From positions 307,502-371,501 of the forward strand of contig DDRH01000067.1 of the NCBI GenBank assembly GCA_002343075.1: a DNA stretch of 64,000 nucleotides, written 5' to 3'. Shown in pieces: positions 27,144 through 36,845 of the stretch. The DNA comes from Phycisphaerales bacterium UBA2421. Lineage in GTDB: Bacteria; Planctomycetota; Phycisphaerae; Tepidisphaerales; Tepidisphaeraceae. Below the pieces are notes generated by a model that made no database searches, was not told where the DNA came from, and saw nothing but the letters and a program-made list of their open reading frames with translations. The first letter of the stretch is position 1. Each line of letters opens with the position of its first letter. The translations under genes were made by a program, and so were the position numbers.

Positions 27144-28439
27144 ATGATTACCCGATGGGCACAAGGCGCAGCACTGCTGCTGGTTGTCGCGAATTTTTGT
27201 TCGGGGGCTGTCCCTGAGGGCAAATATGCGCGGCAACTGCAGACGGAGTGCCGGGAGTTGATTGCCGATGCGGTGAGTCGGCCCTACGGAATCGCCTGGG
27301 GCGAGGCACCGGCGGTCGTTCGCGGCGGCACTGCGGCGCGACCGGTGGTGATGAGCCATTCGGCCTCGCCGGCCGCGGGGTTGATTTTGCTTCTCGCGGG
27401 CGAACTTCTGAACGAGCAGTCGTTGAAAGACGCCGCTGCCAGGTCGGCGGCGGGCGTTGTTGCGGCGCAGTCGCCGAGCGGAATGATCGCGCCAATCGCC
27501 CTCTTCGGTCATTCACCCGACGCCCACAACATCGACACCCCATTCCCCGACCGCAGCAGCACCGCCGCGGGAATGGGCCTCATCCTGGCTGTGCTTGAAT
27601 CGCAGCCGACGCAGGACCCCGAATTGGTTAAGGCAGTCGAGGCTGCTTCAAAGTGGCTGAGGGAACAGCAAATCTCCCCTGAAGGCGGCTGGGCACGGGC
27701 CGAAGCCGACGGGTCTCAATCGGTGCGACTCGATGAGTCTGACTATCGAAATTGCACGATTGTGAAGTTGTTGGAGGCTGCTGTCCTGAATTCAGACTCG
27801 GCCCGCACCGCCGCTGGGCTGGCGCTGCAGCATCTGCGTCGCTTGCAGTTGAACGATGTCAGCGACCTTCTCCCGACCGCGCAACTCTGGACGACGCAGT
27901 ACGACTTCGAGGGCGTTCCAATGTCGAAGGATGATCGCCCCGCTGTCGACTTTCTCGCGTCACGATACGCCCTTCAAGCGATGCTCGCCGGGGCGGTGGT
28001 GCTGCAGGAACGAGGTAGCGTCGCTGAACTAACCCGCGTTGCTCAACGCATCGAGCAACTCCGCCGGCCCGATGGCAATTGGGGGCATTTTGAAACAAGT
28101 CGCGGCACCAATGACGTGGGTGGCGCGGGGGCCGATTTCGGCCTTCCCAACGTGCTAAGATCGGCTGCGGCGATGAAGAATCTTGGGCCGGATCGATATC
28201 TGCAGTTGCTGAATCGCGGGTGGCGGGTGAATGCTCAGCTGGCCGCCACGGTGGTTGGGTTAACCGACGACCCCTTGTCGCTCAGTTGGCCGGTCGCTCG
28301 CTCGGAGGTGGCCGGTTACATCGAAAGACGCGCGTCGGAGTGGAAAACACTCGACTCCCCCCCGCCGGTGCAATTGCAACAGCGTACCGCCCGTCTGTGG
28401 CTATTGCTGCAGCGGGCGAAGCTGGAGCAGATGCAATGA
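27144..28439 (+). CDS. Secreted alpha/alpha-toroid-like protein of unknown function
   Basis: 431 residues. The N-terminus is a signal peptide (cut near CSGAVPEG). The rest is mainly helical with repeated pairs (AAARSAAGVVAAQSPSGMIA; ASKWLREQQISPEGGWARA; QRIEQLRRPDGNWGHF), the pattern of alpha/alpha-barrels such as polysaccharide lyases and squalene-cyclase-like proteins. No catalytic motif can be named. Histidine-rich FGHSPDAHNIDTPFPDR might be part of a binding site. It stands alone between yjbQ and the liv operon. Confidence 0.7.
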   Translation: MITRWAQGAALLLVVANFCSGAVPEGKYARQLQTECRELIADAVSRPYGIAWGEAPAVVRGGTAARPVVMSHSASPAAGLILLLAGELLNEQSLKDAAARSAAGVVAAQSPSGMIAPIALFGHSPDAHNIDTPFPDRSSTAAGMGLILAVLESQPTQDPELVKAVEAASKWLREQQISPEGGWARAEADGSQSVRLDESDYRNCTIVKLLEAAVLNSDSARTAAGLALQHLRRLQLNDVSDLLPTAQLWTTQYDFEGVPMSKDDRPAVDFLASRYALQAMLAGAVVLQERGSVAELTRVAQRIEQLRRPDGNWGHFETSRGTNDVGGAGADFGLPNVLRSAAAMKNLGPDRYLQLLNRGWRVNAQLAATVVGLTDDPLSLSWPVARSEVAGYIERRASEWKTLDSPPPVQLQQRTARLWLLLQRAKLEQMQ

Positions 28440-28511
28440 CCCGCTAACGATTCGCAGCAGGTAGTGTCTAATTCATTGCCGATTCTCACGTTGCGCCAAG
28501 TCGGCTTTCTT

Positions 28512-28526
28512 GCGACACCGTGTCGC
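28512..28526. promoter_or_regulatory. Palindromic operator candidate upstream of livK
   Basis: GCGACAC and GTGTCGC face each other around one C, a perfect 7-base inverted repeat that ends 60 bases before the livK ATG. Its position fits a repressor or activator site near the promoter. It is too short and too early for a terminator, and no T tract follows. The binding protein is unknown. Confidence 0.4.
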
Positions 28527-28586
28527 GTGGGTTAGATTTACCCGGCAGCAACAACTCGATTTCATCTCTAAAACGAGGCTTGGATC

Positions 28587-29708
28587 ATGCGAAAATTCTT
28601 TGGCGCTCTGGCGATCGGCCTGGCAGCTTTTGCCCTGCCGGCTTCGGCTCTGGCTCAAGACATTCTGGTGGGCCATTACGGCTCGCTGACTGGCTCGGAA
28701 GCGACCTTTGGCCAGTCGACCAGCAACGGCATCAAGCTGGCAATTAGTGAGATAAACGGGGCCGGGGGCATCAATGGAAAGATGGTCAAGCTGGTTGAGT
28801 ACGACACCAAGGGCGATGCGCGCGAAGCAGGTGCTGTCGTCACCCGGCTGGTCACCGCTGACAAGGTGAGCATCGTGCTTGGCGAGGTGGCCAGTTCGCT
28901 CTCGCTGGCGGGTGCACCGGTTTGCCAGTCGAACCAGGTGCCGATGATCAGCCCCTCCAGCACCAACCCGCGGGTGACGCTGGTGGGCGACTATATCTTC
29001 CGCGTGTGTTTCATTGATGAGTTTCAGGGCTACGTTGCGGCGAAGTTTGCCACCGAATCGAAGAAGGCGAAACGCATCGCGATTCTGCAGGACCAGGCCT
29101 CAGCCTATTCGGTTGGACTCGCCGACTTTTTTCAGAAATACCTTCAACAGTTCGGCGGGGACGTAACAACTCGCCAGAGCTACAACGCCGGCGATCAAGA
29201 TTTCACCGCCCGCCTTACCGCCATCCGCGGCACCAATCCCGACATGATTTATGTCCCGGGCTACTACACCGACGTGGCCAACATCGCGATTCAGGCCCGG
29301 AAGCTTGGCATTAACGTTCCCCTGCTGGGCGGCGACGGCTGGGACTCGGCCAAGCTCACCGAAATCGGTGGTAAGTCGATCGAAGGCAGCTTTTTCTCCA
29401 ATCATGCCGCTCCCGATGAACCTGCCATGGTCGATTTCTCCGCCAAGTATCGAGATGAGTACGGCGCCGACCCCGATGCGCTGGCTGCATTGGGCTACGA
29501 TGCGGCGATGGTCGCATTTGACGCCATCAAGCGCGCTAAATCGCATACTGGCCCGGCGATTCGAGACGCTTTGAAGGAGACCAAGCTGCAGGGTGTGACG
29601 GGCATGATTGCCTTTGATGGCGATCGCAACACCACCAAGGACGCGGTGATGGTCGAGGTGAAAGACGGCAAGCTGGTGATGGCCGAGCGCATCAAACCCT
29701 CAAACTGA
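28587..29708 (+). CDS. livK: Branched-chain amino-acid ABC transporter, substrate-binding protein
   Basis: 373 residues. Signal peptide of about 23 residues (cut near ALAQDI). The mature protein matches the LivK/periplasmic-binding-protein type I fold: YGSLTGSEATFGQS, LAISEINGAGGINGKMVKLV, a two-lobe middle (YVPGYYTDVANIAIQA; LLGGDGWDS), and a late YDAAMVAFDAIKRAK. It binds the ligand in the periplasm and delivers it to the LivHMGF complex encoded downstream. Ligand choice (Leu/Ile/Val, or amides or urea as in relatives) cannot be read from sequence. A 15-base palindrome precedes it. Confidence 0.93.
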   Translation: MRKFFGALAIGLAAFALPASALAQDILVGHYGSLTGSEATFGQSTSNGIKLAISEINGAGGINGKMVKLVEYDTKGDAREAGAVVTRLVTADKVSIVLGEVASSLSLAGAPVCQSNQVPMISPSSTNPRVTLVGDYIFRVCFIDEFQGYVAAKFATESKKAKRIAILQDQASAYSVGLADFFQKYLQQFGGDVTTRQSYNAGDQDFTARLTAIRGTNPDMIYVPGYYTDVANIAIQARKLGINVPLLGGDGWDSAKLTEIGGKSIEGSFFSNHAAPDEPAMVDFSAKYRDEYGADPDALAALGYDAAMVAFDAIKRAKSHTGPAIRDALKETKLQGVTGMIAFDGDRNTTKDAVMVEVKDGKLVMAERIKPSN

Positions 29709-29759
29709 TAGCACTGATGACGGACGCCTGAAGTTTGTTTGTGTCAATCGCGAAGTCAC

Positions 29760-31043
29760 GTGGCCGATTTCCTGCAGACCCTCATCATCGCCATCACACT
29801 CGGCAGCCTCTACGCGCTGATTGCGCTTGGCTATACGATGGTGTACGGCGTCTTGAAGCTCATCAACTTCGCACATAGCGACGTAGTGGTGCTGGGTGCC
29901 TGGTTGAGCATGACGGTGGCGGTCTTCTTATTGCCGCGCATCGGTGTGACCGGCGCGACGTGGTGGGCAGGCGGACTGGTGCTGATACTGGCGATGCTCT
30001 TGTGCGGAGCAATCGGCTTTGCAATCGAGCGACTGGCATACAAGCCCATCCGAGGAGCGCCACGTCTCAATGCGCTGATTACTGCCATCGGGGTGTCGCT
30101 GTTTCTTCAGAATTTCGGCCAACTCCAGTTCACGCTCATACCAAATGAACGAGTTGTCGCTTCCGGAGCGTTGCAGGAGCGTGGGCAAGACCCGAGGACC
30201 ATCCGGCTGGCCGAAACGGTGTCGATCGAGAGCGAGCAAAAGTACGCGGTGCGGCTGTTTAAGAATTCAGCTCCTGAAGGTGCGACGCCGCAGACGCGCA
30301 ACATCGTTGCCGCGGCCGGTACATATGAAGCGGGGCGCGATATCGCAATCGACGGGGGCGTCGGGCGGGCCGACACGCGCGATGCGCGGTATGAGATCGT
30401 CCGAATCGCCGCCGGGGCACCGCTGAAGCTGCCGTTTGGGGCAATGCCCGCGGGGATGCCGGTTCTCTTTAACGATCGCCCCGTGTGGGAGCATGTTTTC
30501 GTATCGGAAACCGAACATGGTCGGCTGGAGAAACCCGTGCGAATCACGCTGCTCGACCTGACCATCGTCGGCACCGCGGTCGCGCTTCTAGTTGGGCTTC
30601 AGATACTCGTGTTTAACACACGGGTCGGCACAGCGATGCGCGCAGTCAGCTATAATATGGAAACAGCGGCGCTAATGGGCATCCCGGTTGACCGGATCGT
30701 CAGCATGACTTTTGTGCTGGGTGCCGCACTGGCAGCGGCGGCGGGGTTCTTATTTGCCGTTAAGTACACGCAGATTCAACAGCCGGCACACGCCACTTGG
30801 GTCCTGCTCGGCCTGAAAGCGTTTGTCGCGGCGGTGGTGGGTGGCATCGGCAACATCCGCGGGGCCACGCTCGGCGGGTTTCTCATCGCTTTTATCGAAC
30901 AATTTGGCGCTTACGCTGGTCTGCAGGTCGGCTGGGCAAATGCTTCTGCGTACACCGACGTTTTTGTGTTCGTCCTGCTCATTGTTGTTTTGCTGGTTAA
31001 GCCGACAGGCATTTTCGGAACCACTGTTCGAGAGAAAGTGTAG
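29760..31043 (+). CDS. livH: Branched-chain amino-acid ABC transporter permease, LivH type
   Basis: 427 residues from the GTG at 29760; a TTG at 29739 would add seven. The LivH pattern is clear: GSLYALIALGYTMVYGVLKLINFAHSD start (two short segments), ERLAYKPIRGAPRLNALITA, and LGAALAAAAGFLFAVKYTQ. LivH proteins are usually near 300 residues. Here about 100 extra residues lie between LQNFGQLQFT and ITLLDLTIVGT (residues 125-265), rich in charged and beta-prone sequence and predicted to face the periplasm. The loop is in frame with no disturbance, so it looks like a real insertion. Confidence 0.93.
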   Translation: MADFLQTLIIAITLGSLYALIALGYTMVYGVLKLINFAHSDVVVLGAWLSMTVAVFLLPRIGVTGATWWAGGLVLILAMLLCGAIGFAIERLAYKPIRGAPRLNALITAIGVSLFLQNFGQLQFTLIPNERVVASGALQERGQDPRTIRLAETVSIESEQKYAVRLFKNSAPEGATPQTRNIVAAAGTYEAGRDIAIDGGVGRADTRDARYEIVRIAAGAPLKLPFGAMPAGMPVLFNDRPVWEHVFVSETEHGRLEKPVRITLLDLTIVGTAVALLVGLQILVFNTRVGTAMRAVSYNMETAALMGIPVDRIVSMTFVLGAALAAAAGFLFAVKYTQIQQPAHATWVLLGLKAFVAAVVGGIGNIRGATLGGFLIAFIEQFGAYAGLQVGWANASAYTDVFVFVLLIVVLLVKPTGIFGTTVREKV

Positions 31044-31076
31044 CCCAGCGGGCCGGGGTCCCTGGTTCATACGGAT

Positions 31077-32207
31077 ATGCAGACACTGGATTACGCAATC
31101 CCAGGCACGCGACCAACTCAACCCGGATGGGTGACGTTTGTCCCGCCGCTGGCTGTTCTGATGCTGGCGTTGTTGATGCATTACTGTGTGCCTTTTCTTG
31201 GCGCATACGCAGAGCGCATCATGACCGATATGGCGATCGCGATGATCGCGGCGATGTCGCTCACGATTGTGAATGGGTTTACGGGCCAGTTTTCCATCGG
31301 CCACGCCGCGTTTATGGCGCTCGGCGGCTACACGGCAGCCTGGTGCAGCTACTACTTTTGCCTGCGTTACTGGGGCCAGACCGCGGTCGTCCCGGGGACC
31401 CTCTTCGGCACGCACCAACTCATCCTGCTTTGCTGCGCGCTGATCGGTGGCGCAGTCGCTGCGGGGGCTGGCTGGGTGGTCGGGCTGCCATCGCTGCGGC
31501 TGCGCGGCGACTATCTTGCGATTGTCACGCTCGGCTTTGGGGAGATTCTCCGGGTTCTGTTTCAACAAACTAACAGCCAGGCGCTTTCCAAGCCCGAGTT
31601 AGCCAACCGGCCGCTGTTCGGGAGCGACCCAACCAACCCCGGATGGGTCTTCCCACCGGGCGTCGGCGGGTCGCTTGGTTTTACAGACATCCCGAAATCA
31701 ACCAATCTCTTCCTGTGCTATCTGCTGGTCGGGCTGACGTTTCTGTTCGCCTATCGCCTGAAGTTTAGCAGCCTTGGCCGGGCACTGCTGAGCATCCGCG
31801 AGGACGAGATTGCCGCAGAGGCGATGGGCGTGAACGTCACGCGGCTTAAGGTGCGCGCGTTCATGTTTGCCGCGTTTTTCGCCGGCATCGCAGGAACGCT
31901 CTATGCGCATCAGTCGGGCACTACGCTTCGCCCGATCGATTCCGGCTTCATTCGCAGCTTCGATATTGTGATTATGGTGGTACTGGGCGGGCTAGGCTCT
32001 ATCAGCGGCGCGTTACTGGCAGCGGTGATCATCACCGGCGTGACGGCGGCGTTGCTGGGGCTGACTGACTACGGCCTACTCCCCTACCGCATGCCCGTTT
32101 TTGCGCTGGTCCTGATTTTGATGATGATTTTCCGCCCAAAGGGACTCTTCGGCGTGCACGAAATCTGGGATTATCTCCCACAGTTCGGCAGAAAGGGGGC
32201 GAAATGA
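31077..32207 (+). CDS. livM: Branched-chain amino-acid ABC transporter permease, LivM type
   Basis: 376 residues with about ten hydrophobic segments. The LivM hallmark NGFTGQFSIGHAAFMALGGY is present, as are LRGDYLAIVTLGFGEILRV and FSSLGRALLSIREDEIAAEAM with the coupling-helix region that contacts the ATPases. The end is typical (YRMPVFALVLILMMIFRPKG). It forms the membrane channel with LivH. Its stop overlaps the livG start by four bases (ATGA). Confidence 0.95.
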   Translation: MQTLDYAIPGTRPTQPGWVTFVPPLAVLMLALLMHYCVPFLGAYAERIMTDMAIAMIAAMSLTIVNGFTGQFSIGHAAFMALGGYTAAWCSYYFCLRYWGQTAVVPGTLFGTHQLILLCCALIGGAVAAGAGWVVGLPSLRLRGDYLAIVTLGFGEILRVLFQQTNSQALSKPELANRPLFGSDPTNPGWVFPPGVGGSLGFTDIPKSTNLFLCYLLVGLTFLFAYRLKFSSLGRALLSIREDEIAAEAMGVNVTRLKVRAFMFAAFFAGIAGTLYAHQSGTTLRPIDSGFIRSFDIVIMVVLGGLGSISGALLAAVIITGVTAALLGLTDYGLLPYRMPVFALVLILMMIFRPKGLFGVHEIWDYLPQFGRKGAK

Positions 32208-32980
32208 GCTTTCTGCTGGATGTCCAACGCATCGGCATCAGCTTTGGGGGCCTGAAGGCCGTGCAGGATTTCACGCTGCAAATCGCTCATGGCGCGCTGC
32301 ACGGGCTAATCGGCCCGAACGGTGCCGGAAAAACAACCGTGTTCAACCTCCTCACAGGCGTTTACCTGCCGCAAACGGGGTCGATCCACCTCGGTGGCGT
32401 GTCGCTGATGGGCCGCAAGCCCTTCCAAATCGCCGCTGCGGGGCTGAGCCGTACATTTCAGAACATCAGGCTCTTTGGAGAGCTGAGTGTGCTGGATAAC
32501 GTGCGCATTGCGTGTCACCTCCGCGGGCGGCATTCGCTCACCGCAACGGTACTGCGAACCAGTTTTTACCGCCGGCAGGAGGCCGCAATCGAAGAACGGG
32601 CTATGACGCTTCTCTCGATCTTTGACTTGGGCGACCTTGCTCATGAGCAGGCGCGAAATCTCAGCTACGGCGATCAGCGCCGTCTGGAGATCGTTCGAGC
32701 GCTGGCGACCGTGCCAAAACTCATCCTGCTTGACGAGCCCGCCGCCGGCATGAACCCCGCGGAGAAGATCGAGCTTGCCAAATCCATCGAGCAAATTCGC
32801 AAACAGTTCAATCTTACGGTCTTGCTGATTGAGCACGATATGAGTCTCGTGATGGACATTTGCGAACGTATCACCGTGCTGGACTATGGGCAGATCATCG
32901 CCGAAGGGACCCCCGGCGAGATACAATCGAACCCCAAGGTGATCGAAGCGTATCTGGGAGAAGTCGTTACTGAGTCGTAA
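32204..32980 (+). CDS. livG: Branched-chain amino-acid ABC transporter ATPase, LivG type
   Basis: 258 residues, normal for LivG. Walker A is GPNGAGKTT, then the LivG-typical FQNIRLFGELSVLDNV, signature LSYGDQRRLEI, Walker B LILLDEPAAGMNP and switch HDMSLVMDICERI. The C-terminal LGEV region is in place. The ATG overlaps livM and is preceded by AGAAAGGGGG, a good ribosome site. It energises transport together with LivF. Confidence 0.96.
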   Translation: MSFLLDVQRIGISFGGLKAVQDFTLQIAHGALHGLIGPNGAGKTTVFNLLTGVYLPQTGSIHLGGVSLMGRKPFQIAAAGLSRTFQNIRLFGELSVLDNVRIACHLRGRHSLTATVLRTSFYRRQEAAIEERAMTLLSIFDLGDLAHEQARNLSYGDQRRLEIVRALATVPKLILLDEPAAGMNPAEKIELAKSIEQIRKQFNLTVLLIEHDMSLVMDICERITVLDYGQIIAEGTPGEIQSNPKVIEAYLGEVVTES

Positions 32981-32992
32981 GCGAGAGCGCGC

Positions 32993-33700
<708 letters not shown>

Positions 33701-33723
33701 ACGGCGGCCGTGCTTCCAAAAAG

Positions 33724-33769
33724 TGCGGAATGATGGCCGGGGCTGTAACACCCGATCCATCACTCCGCA
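33724..33769. terminator. Hairpin between convergent livF and M16 peptidase genes
   Basis: TGCGGAATGATGG (33,724-33,736) pairs with CCATCACTCCGCA (33,757-33,769) with one A-C mismatch and a 20-base loop. It lies 24 bases after livF and 40 bases from the stop of the convergent gene. No run of T follows on either strand, so it may be a weak two-way terminator or an mRNA end-protecting structure. Confidence 0.45.
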
Positions 33770-33808
33770 GTTGTCGTAAACACAGATTCTTATTGAACTT
33801 AACGAGAA

Positions 33809-36679
33809 TCAGTCCGCCGGCTTGAGCAGGCTGGGCAATGTCGTCGGGGGCTGATTTCCACGCTTCAAAGGCATGGGAACCACAGTGACGTCACCAAACT
33901 GTTCCAGTTGTTCCTTCACCTGATCTGCCGGCGCGACCACGATGATGGTCATCCTGGCGTCATCGACATATCGACTCATCAACTCCCGCACCTGCGCCGC
34001 AGTGACGGCGTCAATCTTCTGCGGGTAAACGTCGTAATAGTCCAGCGGATAACTGTTGAGCTCGACATCCACCCGACGCGCCGTTTGCTGGCCGATGGTC
34101 TGCGTCTCCAGGGCCAGCCCGCCGGTGATGCGGCTTTGGTTTTCGTTCAGTTCCTGATCGTCAACCTCCGCCGACTTAAGATCGGTGAACACCTTGAACA
34201 TCGCCTCGATCGACGCCCCGGTGGTGTCGGGGTTGGTGTCCGTCGAGCCGATGAACGAACCCAAATGCCGCTGCGGGCGAAACACGCCGGTGACGCCATA
34301 GCTCAGGCCCTTCTCGGCCCGCACATACTTGTTCAGCCGCGATTCGATCCCGTCCGACAAGATCCGGTTTGTGATCGACCCGGCAAACTTATCATCGCTA
34401 CGAATGGTATACGCCGGAATTGCCATGCGAATGTTTGCCTGCTTACCCTCGGCATTATCAACCAGAATGATTCTGCGCGCCTGCGGCGCCGGCGGTAGGG
34501 TGTAATCGGCGGCGGGCGGGGTGCCAGGGTTGATTGCCGCAGTGAGTTCTTCAGCGAGCGACTGCGCCTTTTCCCTCGTGACATCGCCGCTGATGACGAG
34601 AAATGCGCCTTCCTTGCGAAGCACCTGCGCGATGTAACTCTTGCAGTCATCAAGAGTAATCGCGTCGAGCGATGCCGCCGTCTCGACACGGCCCGCCGGG
34701 GCGGGGGCATACATGGCGACGGCCAGTTCGCGCTCGGCTACCGACTGCGGATCGGCCAGCCCCTGCAGCAAACCGGTCTTGGCCTGCTGGCGAAGCTTCA
34801 CAAACTCATCTTCCGGAAATGCCGCCGACTGAAGCAGTTCTCGAGCGCGAAGGAATGAATGGGCCAATTGGTCGCTGGTGCACGATGCCGCGAGCGTCGT
34901 CGTATCGCCGCCGTCGCTCAGTTCCAGCGAGATGCCGCGCGATTCGAGGTCTTCATTCAACATTGCGAAAGGCGTGTCGGTTGTGCCCCTGCGGACCATC
35001 GCAGTCGCGAGCGAACCCAGGCCTTCTTTACCCACCGCTTCGGAATCGCTTCCACCCCGGAAGATAAGCCTCCAGCTAACGAGGGGCAGGCGGTCGTCAG
35101 AAACGACAATGACCTTGACGCCGTTAACATTGAATTCGTCACCCTTCTTAAACTTAACGACGGGCGCGGCGTCGCTCCGCGGGGGTTCGGTCGGGTAGTC
35201 TGCTGGGAAGGTGACGGCGCGTGGCTCGACAACCTCACCGCTATCCACGACCTCGGCGGCCTTCATTCCCTCGGCTTTATCCGCCTCCTTTTTTGCGCGG
35301 AAACCGAGCGGATCGGGCATGTAGTAAAGTACGGTCATGGATTCCGGCTTGAGATATTGGCGGGCGACATCCAGCAGTTGCTGCGTGGTGAGGGCTTCAA
35401 GTTGGGCCACTTCCTGATTGGCCAGTGCCGCGTCACCGCCGAACACTTCGGCCTCGCCGAGTGCGCCGGCGATGCTTGGTGCCGTTTCTGCCCGCTGGAT
35501 GTACTCGGTGCGCATCTGCGTTCGGACGCGTTCGAGTTCCTCCGGCGTGACGCCAGTTGCAACCACCTCCTGCAAGGCTTTGCTGATCGCCTCTTCCGCC
35601 GATTTAGGGTTCTTCCCCGGAATAACCGCCGCGAAGACTGCCAGCATGCCGTGGTCCTGCAACTGCTGGCTGAATGCCGCGAGTTGGACACACATCGGGT
35701 CGGCGCTATCGACCAGGAGCTTGTTGAGCCGGCTCGCGCGTCCGCCGCCTAGAATGCGCGAGAGTGCGGTCAGCGCAACATGATCTTCTGACTCATATGA
35801 AGGCGTCTTGAACCCCATCACCAGTGTGGGCACCGGAACCGTGCGCTTGAACACCTCCAGCTTTCGCGCCTCGGTTTGCGCAGGCTCCGTGGGGATCGCC
35901 CGCTGCACATCGGGCCCGCTGGGAATCCACGCGAAAAACTTCTGCACCAGGGCACGCGTCTCGGGCAGGTTGAAGTCGCCCGAGATAACCAGGCACGCAT
36001 TGTTCGGTACATAATATGTGTTCCAGAATGCCTGCAGTTCGCTCACGCTCGACTGGCGCAGCTGGTCCATATCGCCGATGGTTGGCCAGCGGTAGCTGTG
36101 CGCGTGGAATGCGGTCTTGAGAAAGTCGCCCAGAATCGGACCGTAGGGATTATTGGCGTATCGCAAGCGCCATTCCTCAGCCACGACGTTGCGTTCGGTG
36201 GCGAAGACCTCCTTGTTCACCTTGAAACTCGCCATGCGATCGGCCTCGAGCCAGAGTGCCATGGGAAGTTGGTTGGACGGAATCTCCTGGACATAAGTCG
36301 TCTGGTCAAACGAAGTGAACGCGTTGCTATTGCCACCCACGATGCCGATGAGCTTCATGTGCATTTCGCTTGGCACATGCTTGCTCCCGCGGAACATCAT
36401 GTGCTCGAACATGTGCGCAAATCCCTGGCGCTCGGGGTTTTCATCGCGACTACCGACGTGATACATGACGCGCACATGTACCACCGGCGCGTTATCGAGC
36501 GGGGCATAAATGACTCGCAGGCCGTTCGGAAGCGTTTCCTTCTCGTAAGTGAGCGGCTTAATCACAGGCGGCTTGGCGACCGCGGGCGACTCGGCGGGCT
36601 GTTCTGCGAACACCGGGGCCGGTGTGAAAAACGGCAACAGCACCACCGCGACACAGACAATGAGCAATCGATTTCGCAT
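33809..36679 (-). CDS. M16-family zinc metallopeptidase, two-domain, secreted
   Basis: About 956 residues from the ATG at 36679, which has a GGAG nine bases before it; an ATG at 36694 adds five residues. A signal peptide (RNRLLIVC, long hydrophobic core, cut near PVFAEQ) is followed by the inverted zinc motif HMFEHM of the M16 (insulinase/processing-peptidase) family, in YHVGSRDENPERQGFAHMFE context. The first half is the active type. The second half, from about residue 500, repeats the fold (VNGVKVIVVSDDRLPLVSWR) without the zinc motif. It probably degrades peptides in the periplasm. Confidence 0.93.
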   Translation of the reverse strand: MRNRLLIVCVAVVLLPFFTPAPVFAEQPAESPAVAKPPVIKPLTYEKETLPNGLRVIYAPLDNAPVVHVRVMYHVGSRDENPERQGFAHMFEHMMFRGSKHVPSEMHMKLIGIVGGNSNAFTSFDQTTYVQEIPSNQLPMALWLEADRMASFKVNKEVFATERNVVAEEWRLRYANNPYGPILGDFLKTAFHAHSYRWPTIGDMDQLRQSSVSELQAFWNTYYVPNNACLVISGDFNLPETRALVQKFFAWIPSGPDVQRAIPTEPAQTEARKLEVFKRTVPVPTLVMGFKTPSYESEDHVALTALSRILGGGRASRLNKLLVDSADPMCVQLAAFSQQLQDHGMLAVFAAVIPGKNPKSAEEAISKALQEVVATGVTPEELERVRTQMRTEYIQRAETAPSIAGALGEAEVFGGDAALANQEVAQLEALTTQQLLDVARQYLKPESMTVLYYMPDPLGFRAKKEADKAEGMKAAEVVDSGEVVEPRAVTFPADYPTEPPRSDAAPVVKFKKGDEFNVNGVKVIVVSDDRLPLVSWRLIFRGGSDSEAVGKEGLGSLATAMVRRGTTDTPFAMLNEDLESRGISLELSDGGDTTTLAASCTSDQLAHSFLRARELLQSAAFPEDEFVKLRQQAKTGLLQGLADPQSVAERELAVAMYAPAPAGRVETAASLDAITLDDCKSYIAQVLRKEGAFLVISGDVTREKAQSLAEELTAAINPGTPPAADYTLPPAPQARRIILVDNAEGKQANIRMAIPAYTIRSDDKFAGSITNRILSDGIESRLNKYVRAEKGLSYGVTGVFRPQRHLGSFIGSTDTNPDTTGASIEAMFKVFTDLKSAEVDDQELNENQSRITGGLALETQTIGQQTARRVDVELNSYPLDYYDVYPQKIDAVTAAQVRELMSRYVDDARMTIIVVAPADQVKEQLEQFGDVTVVPMPLKRGNQPPTTLPSLLKPAD

Positions 36680-36845
36680 CCGTGGGGTCTCCATGGGGTA
36701 TTCAGGGAAAAGCTTGAATCGCCTGCCTTTGTTGGACAGACAAACTCATTCAAACGACCACTGATAATACTCGCCCGCAGGCGTGAATACGAACATCGCC
36801 CAGCAGTTGCAGATTTTGCGAAAATAGAGCAATTGGAACGCCTGA

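Noticed and set aside
26715..27512. 265-residue version of YjbQ
   Set aside because: The extra N-terminal half overlaps the divergent gene at 27144 and has no family similarity; the ATG at 27125 gives the normal length.
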